Of a DNA stretch of 64,000 nt, positions 22,962-34,384 are shown in pieces; position 1 is the first letter of the stretch, and each line of letters opens with the position of its first letter. Source of the DNA: Henckelia pumila (lineage: Eukaryota > Streptophyta > Magnoliopsida > Lamiales > Gesneriaceae); contig NC_133121.1 in assembly GCF_033568475.1 (NCBI RefSeq), forward strand, positions 131,286,375-131,350,374, written 5' to 3'. The position numbers and the translations under genes are program-made. The notes below the pieces were generated by a model that worked only from the letters and a program-made list of their open reading frames with translations, made no database searches and had not been told where the DNA came from.

Positions 22962-23690
22962 GATATAATCTCTCTTTTATTTTATTTTTTTTCCTTGGGA
23001 AATGAGAAATTGAGAATATAACATTTTATCCTAATTTGTGTTTTTTGGAGTACTGAATCTTGGTGTTTAAATTTTTTATTATTTAATATTCAAGTTAATT
23101 GGGCTATCGTTCAAGTTTTCTGATAACCTAACTCGTATTCTCCACTGGCAAGTGAGCATCATATCTTTGACTTGCATTTGGTTTGTTATTTGCACTATCG
23201 ACGGACCGATGTTCATGGATGTAAGTCAGTAGAGATCGCAATGTGGCGAGACGGTGGTGGTGATGCCTTTCTCATACCCATCCTCGAATTCGAACTCCAT
23301 CTCCATAGCCGCCCCAATCCCAATAATTTCTTATCGGAAATTATTTCCGCGGGGACAAAGTCCCCATCCCCGTACCCATAACTTAAAATATATATTATAA
23401 ATAGATTTTATTATAAAATATATATATATATATATATATAATATTAGTAAATTTTATTATATAATAATATAAAATTTTTATTCAATTTTATGATATAATA
23501 CCTAAAATATTTTGGTCAAATTTTTTATTATAATATTAACTTTTATTATTCAATTTTATGATATTAGTAAATTTTATTATATAATAATATAAAATTATTA
23601 TTCAATTTTATGTTATAATACCTAAAATATTTTGGTCAAATTTTTTTTTATAATATTAACTTTTTAAAATTAATAAAAATATATTAAATA
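22962..23690 (+). repeat. Last array B spacer, no gene copy after it
   Basis: This spacer has the same order as the other array B spacers (T-rich start, GCAAGTGAGCATC, GGGGCGGG-type repeat from about 23236, AT-rich tail) plus an internal duplication of about 130 bp (ATATTAGTAAATTTTATTA at about 23442 and 23562). Homology fades near 23690 and no ATGGCC gene start follows, so this is the right end of the array. Confidence 0.65.
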
Positions 23691-24016
23691 AAAAATATTT
23701 CTATCAATCAAAATTATTATTTTAAATAAAATACTATGTATAAAAAATTTATTGATATTATATTTTGTTTCTAAATTTATCAAAATAAATAAAAAATATA
23801 CATAAATTAATATAAATAGTTTATACATGTACGTAACATGAATGAGATTCAAATAATATTTTTATATTATAAAAAATTACGTTATCATAAACAGATGTAT
23901 TATTTATAATGAATAAAAATATATATAAACTAAATAATAATAATAATACTTTTAATTTTAATTTTTTTATATTATTTTATATTTAATAAAATTTGATATT
24001 TAAAATATTTGTATAC

Positions 24017-24050
<34 letters not shown>

Positions 24051-24109
24051 TTGCGACTATAATAATAATATTATTATTTTAACGTATAAAAATTAATAAT
24101 AATATTATT
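23691..24109. repeat. AT-rich spacer with (ATT)n microsatellite
   Basis: The stretch is almost pure A and T. A run of ATT triplets lies at about 24014-24051. There is no coding signal. Confidence 0.7.
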
Positions 24110-24486
24110 TAGAAAGGCGGCTGCATGGCGGAGAGAAGGAGAGGCAGCGGCGGCGACAGCTTGGATATTTGGCGACGTCTAATGTCGATTTTCAGCCATG
24201 GATTAGCTTCCAAGCTTTCCTAATCTGGCTCGATGGAGGCGGCATCGTTCGTGGCGTTTATGTGCAAGGAGCATGGCCTCACGAAAAGATGGAGAAAAAA
24301 CAGTGCCCAGAGTCGACTTCCAGCATGGAACATCCACCGTCGGTGGATGCTCCATTTCCTGGCTCGATCTGGGCGCGGTGGTTGCGGCGCGACGGCGGTT
24401 ATGGTACGACAACGATGATAGTACGATGGCAATGGCGCGACGAAGATGCGGCGATGAATTTCTTGGACCGTGAAAGGGATGGATAG
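24110..24486. other. GC-rich island of unclear nature
   Basis: A sharp GC-rich block in AT-rich surroundings is open in several frames on both strands (for example 24169-24486 plus and 24220-24582 minus), which is what high GC content alone would give. It contains palindromic pieces such as CCACCGTCGGTGG and GCGGCGCGACGGCGG. None of the translations resembles a protein I know. It could be a gene fragment captured by a transposon or an exon of an unknown gene. Confidence 0.35.
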
Positions 24487-25140
24487 ATGCATGTATATAC
24501 ACACATATACATATACACATATGTTATTGTTGTTGATAATAATTATTTTATTTGTGTTTAAATTCATGGTCTGCTTCACCATAAAATCGTGAGAATTTTT
24601 ATTGTTTCACTTTTATAACTTTTGTCTAATATTTTAAAAATATTATGACTTGTTTATTTGCATTAAGTGGTAGTGGAAAAGGTGTACTAGATATATATTT
24701 TAAATATATATATATTTGGTGGGGTGACCGTTCTGGTATAAGGTATTGTACTTGTTGAAAGTGAACCGAAATACCAACGCGTTTGTTGATCTAGCGGAAC
24801 CTAACGATGATAGTGAATATAATAAGTGAATTTTCACTATTTTTAAAAATCGGACCTGGTATAACGACAGTTATTTCTTTTGCTCACATATGGGCGTTGG
24901 ATCGCAATTTCTATTCCGGTGGATGCATTAGGACCGCCACTTATAATATTTTCGACGTAGAGTTTTCCGAACGCCTGGGAGATTTTAGTCTTCTAAGCAA
25001 TCTCTTTAGGGAATGCATTTTCTGCAATCCTTTGGAGTAGTATTTTCGATGAAAACCCTTAAGTTAATGTATTTTACGTAACCTCTTAGGTTGGTGCATT
25101 AGATGTAACCCCTTGGGGCTATGATTTTGTATAGTCTTTA
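24487..25140. other. Spacer, possible old LTR-element debris
   Basis: There is AT-rich DNA to about 24710. A mixed stretch follows (GGTGGGGTGACCGTTCTGG onward) that leads into the 33-bp minisatellite. Phrases like GTAACCTCTTAGG and GTAACCCCTTGGGG repeat loosely. I see no gene. Confidence 0.4.
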
Positions 25141-25870
25141 GGACTTGGTGAATTTTTTTTATGATCATTATGATTTGATAAAATTTTTATAGTCGATATG
25201 ACTTCTTCTGAAAAAATATTTATAGTCGATGTGACTTTTCCTGAAAATTTTTTTATAGTCACTATGACTTCTTCTGAAAAAAATTTTATAGTCTAGCTCT
25301 ATGAATTATTGGATTATTTATGATCGCTATGACTTTCTTGAATTGTTTATAGTCGCTATGACTTTTTTTGAAAAAAATTTATAGTCACTATGACTTCTTC
25401 TGAAAAAAATTTTATAGTCTCTATGACTTTTTCTGAAAAAATTTTTATAGTCGTTATGAATTTTTCTGAAAATTGTTTTATAGTCTCTATGACTTTTCCT
25501 GAAAATATTTTTATAGTCAATATGACTTTTTCTGAATTTTTTTTTATAGTCGCTATGAATTCTTCTGAAAAAAATTTTATAGTCATTATGACTTTTTTTG
25601 AAATTTTTTTTATAGTCGCTATGACTTTTTTAATTGTTTATAATCGCAACGACACTTTTGAATTGTTTATAATCACTATGACTCTTTCTGAAATTTTTTT
25701 CATAGTCGCTATTACTTTTTGAATTGTTTATAGTCGCTATGACTCTTTCTAAAAAATATTTATAGTCGCTATCACTTCTTCTGCAATTTTTTTATAGTCG
25801 CTATGACTTTCTGAATTATTTATAGTTGGTATGAATTTTTTAAATTGTTTATAGTCGCTATGACTTTTTG
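25141..25870. repeat. 33-bp minisatellite
   Basis: TTTATAGTCGCTATGACTT followed by TTTCTGAAAAAAAT repeats about 20 times. AGTC recurs at 25191, 25224, 25257 and 25290, exactly 33 bp apart. Because 33 is a multiple of three, long frames stay open on both strands (25390-25722 plus, 25356-25586 minus) and give 11-residue repeat peptides. These frames are by-products of the repeat. Later units shorten and vary. Confidence 0.85.
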
Positions 25871-26165
25871 TAGCGCTCTAGGAGAAATAACGTAGTGCTT
25901 AACATGGAGTACTTAGGAGTGGATCAATTTCTTAAGATTTTGTCTTAGGGGAAAGTCCTGAACCCATTCTATTTTTTAGGTGGTGAGGTATCCACTGTAT
26001 TTTTGTCGTCTTGACCTCTTACAGCATCGTGGCTTAGGTAGTCCTATAGGGCTGGCCAAGTCTATGATGGATGAGTAGCCTTAATGATTGCATGGGTCGT
26101 GACGTATGAGTTAAGCATTCATGATGTGAATCTTATGTATGAAAGGCAAAACGATTACAACGAAT
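25871..26165. other. Unique-looking spacer
   Basis: Moderate-GC DNA follows the minisatellite (GTAGCGCTCTAGGAGAAATA onward, with GGTGGTGAGGTATCCACTG). It reads like LTR-element non-coding DNA, but I find no termini. No gene is seen. Confidence 0.35.
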
Positions 26166-27066
26166 CGCACCTCAATTCGATAACAAAAGAAACAACGATT
26201 TTTCCCTATCTTTGAAATAATTAAGTTTGCAAAATCCACCTCTAGTTGAACTTGTAACTAGCAACAAATAATTGCGGAATAAACAATCGATCACAACGGG
26301 ACCTTCAAAGGAACCTGTCTTTGACAACCCACGAAGATAATCAACCGACAAACGCCACAAAGTTGTTAAACTTTGATAAGTTTGATTTTGACAAAGAAAA
26401 AGCTTCAATAAAATTCTATAGAGAATTTTAGACTGATAAAAATCAATAATATGAACTATGTTATTCAATAATGAATAGTCTTGTTGTATTTATAATACAA
26501 CTACAAAATAATAAAAGATATCGCAAAATAATTCAAAATATATCTAAAGATATCAAAGATATCTCCTAGAAGTTTCCTAGTATGCTTAAAAGACTCAAAA
26601 ATAGGAATAAAATATCAAAATAATAAAATCCACCGAAACACACACAAACACGCCGCACTGTGTGTGTGCACGGACGCGCGGACGCGCGGTTTATGGCGCG
26701 GGCGCGCTGGCCTTGCGCATGAACGGCGCGGGCGCGCGACAAGTTGGCGCGGGCGCGCTGCAGGTTCGCAAATGATGGCGGGCGCGCTTAGGCTTCGAAC
26801 CAAGGAATTCAATTTCGTGATTTCTTCAATATTTCCTCCATTTTCTTGCTTCTTTTGACCTCCGAAAACATTACAATAATTTTCAAAGTTAGATCCACGC
26901 TCTCCAACCAAGTTTTCATGGATCCCAAATCCTGCAATCCTTGATGGCAAATTAAGAGACATCCCTTAGAACAATATGAATCGTTGGACACCTCCTAGAT
27001 TCATATCAATTCATTTACGAAGCTGTATTCACCTTTTGATTATTTATCTAATTTAATTTAATTATT
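26166..27066 (-). mobile_element. Probable LTR-element fragment
   Basis: On the minus strand this block has promoter-like DNA (GTATTATAAATACAAC near 26490-26510), a T-rich leader and short phrases typical of LTR-element leaders, but no clear termini, gag or pol. It includes a CpG-dense patch (26640-26790). It ends where the duplicated NPC flank begins at 27067. It is treated as a broken fossil of uncertain family. Confidence 0.35.
26640..26790. repeat. GCGCGGGCGCGC repeat patch
   Basis: GCGCGGGCGCGC occurs three times (about 26696, 26727 and 26747) with a shorter GGCGGGCGCGC at about 26776, next to a GGACGCGCGGACGCGCGG run. This is extreme CpG density in an otherwise AT-rich region. Confidence 0.7.
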
Positions 27067-27210
27067 ATCTACTAGACAATAATACGGCCTTTTAATTGTT
27101 TTCCTTATATATTATACCATTTTTATTTATCTTAAATTACTTAAAGCTATATTTTGTGTATGTCAAAAACAAAATCTAATATTTAAAAAATTTATTGTAT
27201 CATGATATTT

Positions 27211-27439
27211 AATCGCTAGCTAGCCGCCTCACACTGTATGCATCTGCCCTACCGTCATGGGTGGAGCTACATATTTAGCTCGGGTGGCACACATTTTTTT
27301 TGAAATATTTTATATATTGATTTTGAATAATTTTAGACTAATTTGATATTAGTTCGGGTAGCTCGATTAAAAAGATTAAAGCATTAGAGGCCTTAAAATT
27401 CTAGCCCGGGTAGATTAATATTTCTGACTCCACCGGGTT
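27211..27439. mobile_element. Small DNA-element insertion in the NPC pseudogene
   Basis: About 230 bp with no counterpart in the parent locus separates two matching upstream segments. Imperfect inverted ends (GGTGGAGCTACATAT near the left, ATTTCTGACTCCACC near the right) and a duplicated ATGATATT at 27202 and 27440 suggest a MULE-like or other MITE. The exact ends are uncertain. Confidence 0.5.
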
Positions 27440-28175
27440 ATGATATTAATTTGTTGATGTTAGTGTAATTATTTTGATGTATATAATCAGTTTTTCCCTA
27501 AAATGTGCTTGTGTACAACGATATTTCGTGACCAAACTGTTGGCGGGCAACGATGAGGGGCAGCGGTTCATTAAGGAAGTGTACGAGGCATTGACATCGA
27601 GTCCCCAGTAGAACGAAATATTATTCGTGATCGTATATGATAAACACGGTGGATTTTACGATCACGTGCCGACGTATCATCGGTGTTCCGAACCCAGATG
27701 GCAACGTTGGTCCCGAACATACAAGTTCAAATTCGATCGACTCGGTTTCAGGGTTCCTTTATCTTGATATCTCCTTGGATTGAACCCGGAACATGCAGGT
27801 AACTAATTAATCAAGATTAGGGTCTTGTCGATAATAGCACATGTGCTACATTCTAAGGTTCTTCTTTTTTCGCATTTGAGATGTGCATGTGAATATTTTG
27901 CGTGCAAAAAAATGATCCTCATTCAAGCACTGGACTCTGGAGTACTGCCCGAATGGTGTAGCATCCACAGATCTCAAGATTTGTTCTCGTTATGATTTTT
28001 AGTACTTCTGACTTGAAATTAATGTAATGAAGAGTAATTTTAATGAAAATGCAGTGTTGCATGCATGCGCCATCGGGACCTTATCGTACGTTAGAATACG
28101 AGCACTCATCGATTCCAGCACCTGTCAAATTAAAAAGATTTTCGATTTCATGTGTTTTGTGTTGAGAGTTGTGAG

Positions 28176-28780
28176 CAGTGTTTTAAAAACCGGACCGGAC
28201 CGGCCGGTTCGATCGGTTCGACCGGTCACCGGTCACTGGTCCGGTCCGAAATACACCCTAAAAACCATTTTAACGGTTCAACCGCTCAGAACCGGTCAAA
28301 ACAGGTCGAATCGGCCAAAAATCGGTCAAAAACCGGTCCCAAGAACCGGCTAGAAAACCGGTCGAATCGGTTTTTGAATTTTTTTTAAAAAAATTGGTTT
28401 TTTTTTAATTTTAAAATCTTAATTTAATATTTTATTATATATATACATGATCATTTGAAATTTGTACTTCGTTAAAAATATTATTTTTTATTATTATATT
28501 TTTTAAAATTAATTTATTTATTTTTTAAAATATAGTATATATAACTATAATTAATATTTTGAATATATTTATATAGTTATTTATTTTTTAAACTATAATA
28601 AATATATTTTTGTTTATTTATTACATCTTTTAGATTTTTAAAATTTAAAATATATTATTAATTATATTATATTATATAAACGGTTTTTCGATCCGACCGT
28701 TGGGTTAAAACGGTCGAACCGATTGGACCGTTTTTTTAAGATAGACCGGTTTCATCACCGGTTCGATTATGAAAACATTG
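28176..28780. mobile_element. hAT-type MITE (CCGGTT-rich)
   Basis: The 605-bp element starts CAGTGTTTTAAAAACCGG and ends CCGGTTCGATTATGAAAACATTG, so the termini CAGTGTTTT and CAATGTTTT mirror each other. It is flanked by GTTGTGAG (28168-28175) and GCCGTGAG (28781-28788). The uninterrupted parent site near 5651 reads GTCGTGAG. An 8-bp target duplication points to hAT. The ends are rich in ACCGGT and GGTTCGA motifs, the centre is AT-rich, and there is no transposase. Confidence 0.85.
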
Positions 28781-28905
28781 GCCGTGAGAGTTGCTATTTG
28801 ATTTCATATTATAAATTCAAATTGTTGTCTTGTACTTGTACGTCTTTTGCTTCAAATGCTTTGTTGTTTCTCCATAATGTAATAGTAATTTTGACATTAA
28901 GTTGT

Positions 28906-29010
28906 CCGAGACTCCCAGTTGATTGGTCGTGAGCGCGTAATAAATAGTTAGGAGTTCGATTTTTTTAATCAACTTCATCCGGCGAGCTGGTATAGTGTTC
29001 GCCCGATACA
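28906..29010 (+). repeat. Possible tRNA-derived SINE remnant
   Basis: GTTGATTGGTCGTGAGCGCG followed about 20 bp later by GGAGTTCGATTTT loosely fits the A and B boxes of tRNA-derived SINEs. It directly follows the NPC 3' UTR homology. No tRNA fold or tail could be shown. Confidence 0.3.
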
Positions 29011-29857
29011 ATTTAATTATTTGATTATCATGATTTGCCATTAGTTAGTCCGATAGTTTATGTAGTGCAAAGCGAATATTGTTTGTGGGCTCCCAAGTCA
29101 TTCAAAACAGAAAGCTAATTGTTTCAATCTTGTATTTCGAAAAATACTGATTCTTCTTCTTAGCTTCAAGAAGTTGTAATTTCTGATTCTGACTTCGGAG
29201 TGATATATTTGGTTTCATCTCTCAAAAAATAAAAAGAGATCTTTATATAAAATATAATTAATTCACACTTCCAGAAATTGATTTTATAAATTTACCATTG
29301 TCTCGTAAAGATTTCAATTAACTTGTAAGTTGAACTAAATGGGCTCAAAATCAACATTTATATATATCTATTTCCTTGGAAATATGGCCCGAGTGGGTAT
29401 TTAAAATTTTAAACTTTATTAAGAGGTTAGAAAGCCCAAGCCCACGACGACTTTATAATAGAAAGAATGTGGAAGAAACAATAATTCAGGAAAGTGACTA
29501 AAGGTTAGGAAGACCAAATCCCACTATGATTCTCCCTCATGTCGATTAACCGAGTAATTGGTATATATGCAGAATTTTTTTAACTAATATCCATGATAAT
29601 ATGCACCCAAAAAAATAGAGAGAATATAGTGAATTGTTTTGATTTAAATTTAATGTTATTAAGGTATTTTCTTATAGTTTCTGGGTTAATTAATCGCCAA
29701 AAAAAAAAAAAACTTGATGAAAATTGTCATGGGTGTTGAATTTAGAAATTATTCTATTTTCACTAAACAAAAATTTACTTGTACGAGCCTAAAATTTTTA
29801 AATTGTGATAGCCTAGAAACATCGCAATTATGAATCGAAAATATTAGATGATAATTA
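29011..29857. other. AT-rich intergenic
   Basis: I see no open frame of interest, RNA gene or clear transposon end in this stretch. Confidence 0.5.
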
Positions 29858-29990
29858 GGTAGTGTTTGGAGAGTTTCTAGGGAGCACTGCTCAGTTTTTT
29901 TTTTTTTTACAAAATTTTGAAATTTTGTTAAGAAAAAACTGACAAGTGCTTTCTAAAAGCTGAAATTTTGAAATTTAAAAGCTAGGTGTT
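29858..29990. repeat. PIF/Harbinger-like MITE, worn
   Basis: GGTAGTGTTTGGAGAG after ATTA, then AGCACTGCTCAG and a T-run, matches the left half of the MITE at 58413. The right end is degenerate. Confidence 0.5.
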
Positions 29991-31492
29991 GATCACATAT
30001 CAATTACACGATATATAGTTTCCAAAACAATATTATTGTCTAAACGGGATCCTAGAGTGTGCCAATCAAGAAATTAACAACTTAACTCGTCTATTTTATA
30101 TGGCGACTTGAACCAAGTTGGCGAAACATAGTCATTGTTTAAAGTAACAATTGATCAAGACCATATACGACTGCACTTTAATTATCTTTGTAACTTCATG
30201 CGTGATAAACTAATTTATATATCATTATTTTTCCCATGAGCTAAATTACATTATACTTGGCATATTGACTTCTTGAATAATGATATCTCAATCATTATTT
30301 CTCAATGAATTCGGAATAAAGAAATTACAAAAATACTTGTTAATTACGAATTTTATAATTATTTTAAGTTTCGAGCATGTTCTTGAGTTGAATTGGGTAA
30401 ATTCCCTACAAAACAAGCTGGCACGGTATAGTTTGGTTCGGGGCAGGTTACATCGATCCGCCCCCATTGCTCCTACAAGTAACTAAATTACACGGGGTTT
30501 ATAGAAATTATGTAGAAATGAGAAGAGATTTTATGTTATATCGACATAAATATTTATTTATCCTTTTTCAAATGTTCGAACGAACATCGTGTTTACAACA
30601 AAATAAAAATAGAAATACTGACAAGATCCATACATTTTTTTCAACATGAAATTCTTGCAAACATTTGGAAAAAAATATGTAAAAAGAGAGTATTTCTTAC
30701 TTATTACAAGTTACAAATTTACAATATATATAGATATAGAATATCCCAAAAATGAGTACTACACACGGACAACACAAAATGACGAAATAATGGAATTTCT
30801 GCTTTCTAGTGGGAAATTAGGTTTATAGGGCCTACGTAACAGGATACCTGTTCTTTGTAGGACCATACAAATTTTCTGAATTTACGATTAATTAAAGTGC
30901 ATGCCAAATTATGATATTGATTTGAAAAATAATACATGTATAATGAATGTTACACACGATCACATGTTAACTTTAAAATTATAAACTACTCTAATGAAGA
31001 AATCCTTCAACACACTTTAATTTGAGATATTTTTTAAATTTTAAAATAACATATAATCATATATACACCACTCATTGTGTATATAGCATAACTCTGATAA
31101 TTTTTGTTCAAAAATAAGTTTTTTATATTCTAAAAAAAACAAAAATAAAATAAGTTTTTGAAACTTTAAGAATTGTGTGAAAGTACGAGTGCTTTAGACA
31201 TAATTTATAATTTTCTTTAGTTGTTTGTTTATTTATTTATTATTTTTCGAGTTTATCCAGTTATATGGCATTAGGCGTGAGTTTGCTAGTGGACCCCAAA
31301 TATGGATATATATTCCTTCAAAATTCAAATGCACAACGGAGAGCACATAAAATATACGAAATAATAAGACTAGTTGATGAAAACGGCGAAGAAAGCAACT
31401 CACCACCAATCAGATTCTACATCCCAATTGGCCCATCTTTTTTTTAGACAAATCCAACTGCAAAAGGAACTATCATCCATCCTAATAATACA

Positions 31493-31534
<42 letters not shown>

Positions 31535-33184
31535 GAAATTTATTAAAAATACTATATACATATGAGTTACCTTTTCGATTATGCAACCACATAAACCTGA
31601 TCTATTAAATTGGTAGAGTCGATAAGCATGAGTAAGGTCATCTCCAGAAATTTGGAGATCCTTATACTAATTGTTAAGAAAAAATTTCATATAATTTTTT
31701 TATTAGATAAAAATATTACATTCATGCTAATAATTAAATGAAACATAATTATCATCCATATCTAATTTAATAAATCAATATTCAACATTTTATTAAATCA
31801 TAAGAAATTACATTTATAAATTAAATCCAATAACAAAATATTCATATTCTTTGCGCTTTTTTGTTGCACAAAATTATCAAATAAATTAAATATTCGTAAG
31901 CAAGTTTGGAAAAATAAAAGAAATGAGAAGAAATAAAAGTACAAAATTGACCACTATTTCAAATTTTTAACAAAATAAATTAAAAATTCATCCAAGAATT
32001 TTTAAAAAAATGTGAGGCCCCACTTAAGGAAATGCCCTGGGCTACCCACCTAGGATGCCTCCCCCTAGAACCGGGCTTAAGCACAAGTTCAATTATCTTT
32101 ATTAATATTTTTTCAGTTGCATATGTCACACATGATATGTCTAGTACTGTTATTTACTTGGTAGGCGTTGATTATAAACAATTGATCAAAGTAGAGGGTT
32201 TTACTCAATCAAGTGCATACTTGAAAAATAGCGATTATGGATTATTATAGAAAATTAAATAAATAAAGAAGAAGAAGAAGAAGAAAAAAGATGTGAATGG
32301 ATTGATACGTAAAAAATGTGACTATAGGATTCTTCTAATTTCAATACCCCGTTTAATATGAGATCGATGAAAAATTTGTTATATTTTCTAACGATTTGTA
32401 TTCATCACGATAAAACATCAAAGACGACGACGATTCATTGTTTGCGATTTTGCTCAAAGGGCCTAAATGAATTCGAGATATGGTATAATTAATTATCCTT
32501 CTTAATTTAATAAATTTCACACATATAATCGGAGGAAATTATTCATTGTGATCATATGAATTTTAGTTGATTACAACCTCGTCCACAATAAATAAATCAA
32601 ACCATTGAACCAACTCAATTATTAATCTTGAATTTTCATATCTTTCTTACATATTATCAATTGCTCAGTTGTTAATTAGTTGTTGTAACCACTGTATATA
32701 CCTCAAAAAAAATTTCAGAGTACGTATCACGACAACAAGACATTACATGGCAAATTGTTGTACCGAGTTTATATTATCTTCCAATGAGATGATAAAATGT
32801 GTCTCTTAATTCCTAGCTTTGCCATGAATGGGGATATTTTATATTTAATATTTGTGTCCGAAGTTTAGACTTGTTGAGAAGTTTTCGAATTTGACCTAAT
32901 GTTCTCTTTTTATTACAAAAGAGGGGGTGTGGAAGAATTTATGTCACTGTATCATATAGAAGATGGCTACGAAATAATTACCTTCTAGCAAATTAAATTT
33001 AATATACTTACATTTTCGTCTCGAGGGCGTGACAATTATAGGGTTCATACCGGCAATGACATACAAACCTATTCCAAACAAAACACGTACACACACAAAA
33101 TATACAGAGAAAAAACTGCAATTTTTATGTTGTATGCTTTTTTTATTTATAATTTTGGTACTAATTTTATCAAATTCAGTTTTT
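29991..33184. other. AT-rich intergenic without a supported gene
   Basis: The region holds A/T runs and a long (TA)n tract at about 31497-31531. The short open stretch at 31265-31447 does not resemble a protein I know. Nothing else stands out. Confidence 0.5.
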
Positions 33185-33796
33185 AGAGGGTTTGGCTAAA
33201 CTTATTAAAAGAAGCTTATATGCTTCTAGAGCTTAAAAGCTGTTTTACGAGCTTATAAGCTGTTAGAACTTATTTTAAAAATAAGCTGTTAAAGTGTTTG
33301 GATAAAATTATTTTAAATAACTTAAAGATGTTAATGTGTTTGGTAGTATAAGATCTTTTCATCGTCGAAATTACCAAAAAAGGTATAATTATATGAAAAT
33401 AATATTTCGAGTTATACATATATGAAAATAGTTTTAGAATAAACATATATTAAAAAATAAAATTGTTATAATATTTTATTTTAGAAAAATTTATGTGATT
33501 TGAAATTTTTTTTAAAAATAATATTTAATATTTAATGGGTGGAGGATATGATGGAGATTTATTAAAATATTTAAAAATATTTTAGAGAGATAGAATGTTA
33601 AAATAAGATCTTTTTTAAAAAAAGTACATACCCTCTTATTTTTTAAAAAAACAGCTTATAAACTGTCAAATAGCTTATTTTGACAGCTTATAAGTTGTTT
33701 CTAAAAAAAATTACCAAACAGATCCGGAGAGCTTTTAAGCTCTAAAACAGCTTAAAAGATATTTTTAAGAGCTTAAAACCTCTCCCAAACACCCTA
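33185..33796. repeat. AGCTTATAAGCT-rich MITE
   Basis: The left end AGGGTTTGGCTAAACTTATT and the right end CTCCCAAACACCCT are imperfect inverted repeats around a core rich in AAGCTTATAAGCTG and its complements. The length is about 610 bp and it does not code. It looks like a TIR element of the GTGTTTGG class. Its target duplication is unclear. Confidence 0.55.
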
Positions 33797-34343
33797 TTAA
33801 TCAATTATATGGTTTTTTTGTTTTGTTTTTTATATATAATTTCAGTATTTTTTGATGTGGTGTTGAAATGATCAAATATCACTCAAAACTTTCAATGAAA
33901 AATGATTGAAATTGACAAATATAAAAAAAATACAAAACTAAAATTAAAATTTGATTATATATATAATTGCAATTTTGGTCATCTACTTTTACAAATAATT
34001 AAAAGTATATGACCAAACTTGCAATTTCTAAAAAAACAAACACTTATATATATATATATATATTCTGTATCTAAAATACTGACATTCATAATTTCTCGTC
34101 CATGTTAATCATCCTTGATAAGGCTCGGTTTCTAACTTCAGATGTCACAATTGTACAACTGAGATTCATTTGTCTCGTAATCAATAATATTATATTAACA
34201 TACTTTGCGTGTGAGAATGAAACAAAACCATCAATATTATAGCGACTAAGGCTATTTTTTTGCATGACAACTGTACTTGAAGATTATATTAGATTTGTGG
34301 TTATTATAAACTAATGGCATGCAATTATCAATACTATGATGAA

Positions 34344-34384
<41 letters not shown>

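Larger units (their letters stand above)
16255..23690 (+). repeat. Array B: tandem host-gene units, period about 1.35 kb
   Basis: The anchor GATATWGTYTCTCTTTT recurs at about 18956, 20301, 21653 and 22962 (periods 1345, 1352 and 1309 bp), and the gene start ATGGCC recurs at 19571, 20921 and 22264. Each unit has a membrane-protein gene copy, a T-rich 3' part, and a spacer with a GGGGCGGG-type repeat and an AT-rich tail. The first unit keeps only its 3' end (16255-16284), joined to array A, and the last keeps only its spacer. A solo LTR splits the first spacer. Confidence 0.75.
27067..28905 (+). pseudogene. Deleted duplicate of the NPC locus
   Basis: Segments match the intact gene in order: upstream DNA (27067-27200 and 27455-27503 to about 1390-1582), part of exon 2 (27504-27790 to about 4345-4658), intron 2, part of exon 3 (28056-28146 to 4982-5064) and the 3' UTR (28147-28175 and 28789-28900 to 5629-5745). 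Exon 1 with intron 1, a 24-bp piece of exon 2 (the DHPSHD coding stretch), the rest of exon 3 and exon 4 are gone. A Trp codon (CAGTGGAAC in the parent) is a stop here (CAGTAGAAC). It cannot make NPC. Two insertions (27211-27439 and 28176-28780) lie inside it. Confidence 0.9.

Noticed and set aside
25356-25722. Open frames on both strands with repeat peptides
   Set aside because: They follow from the 33-bp minisatellite, whose units lack stops. There is no homology or start context.
26615-26962. 115-codon minus-strand frame with Pro-Arg repeats
   Set aside because: It runs through the GCGCGGGCGCGC repeats and looks like repeat-driven frame opening.
28960-29041. Possible tRNA gene around GGCGAGCTGGTATAGTGTTC
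   Set aside because: I could not form a cloverleaf or find a proper T arm. At most it is SINE debris.
31265-31447. 60-codon frame starting MALGVSLLVDPKYG
   Set aside because: It is short and isolated in AT-rich DNA, with no family match or splice context I could support.
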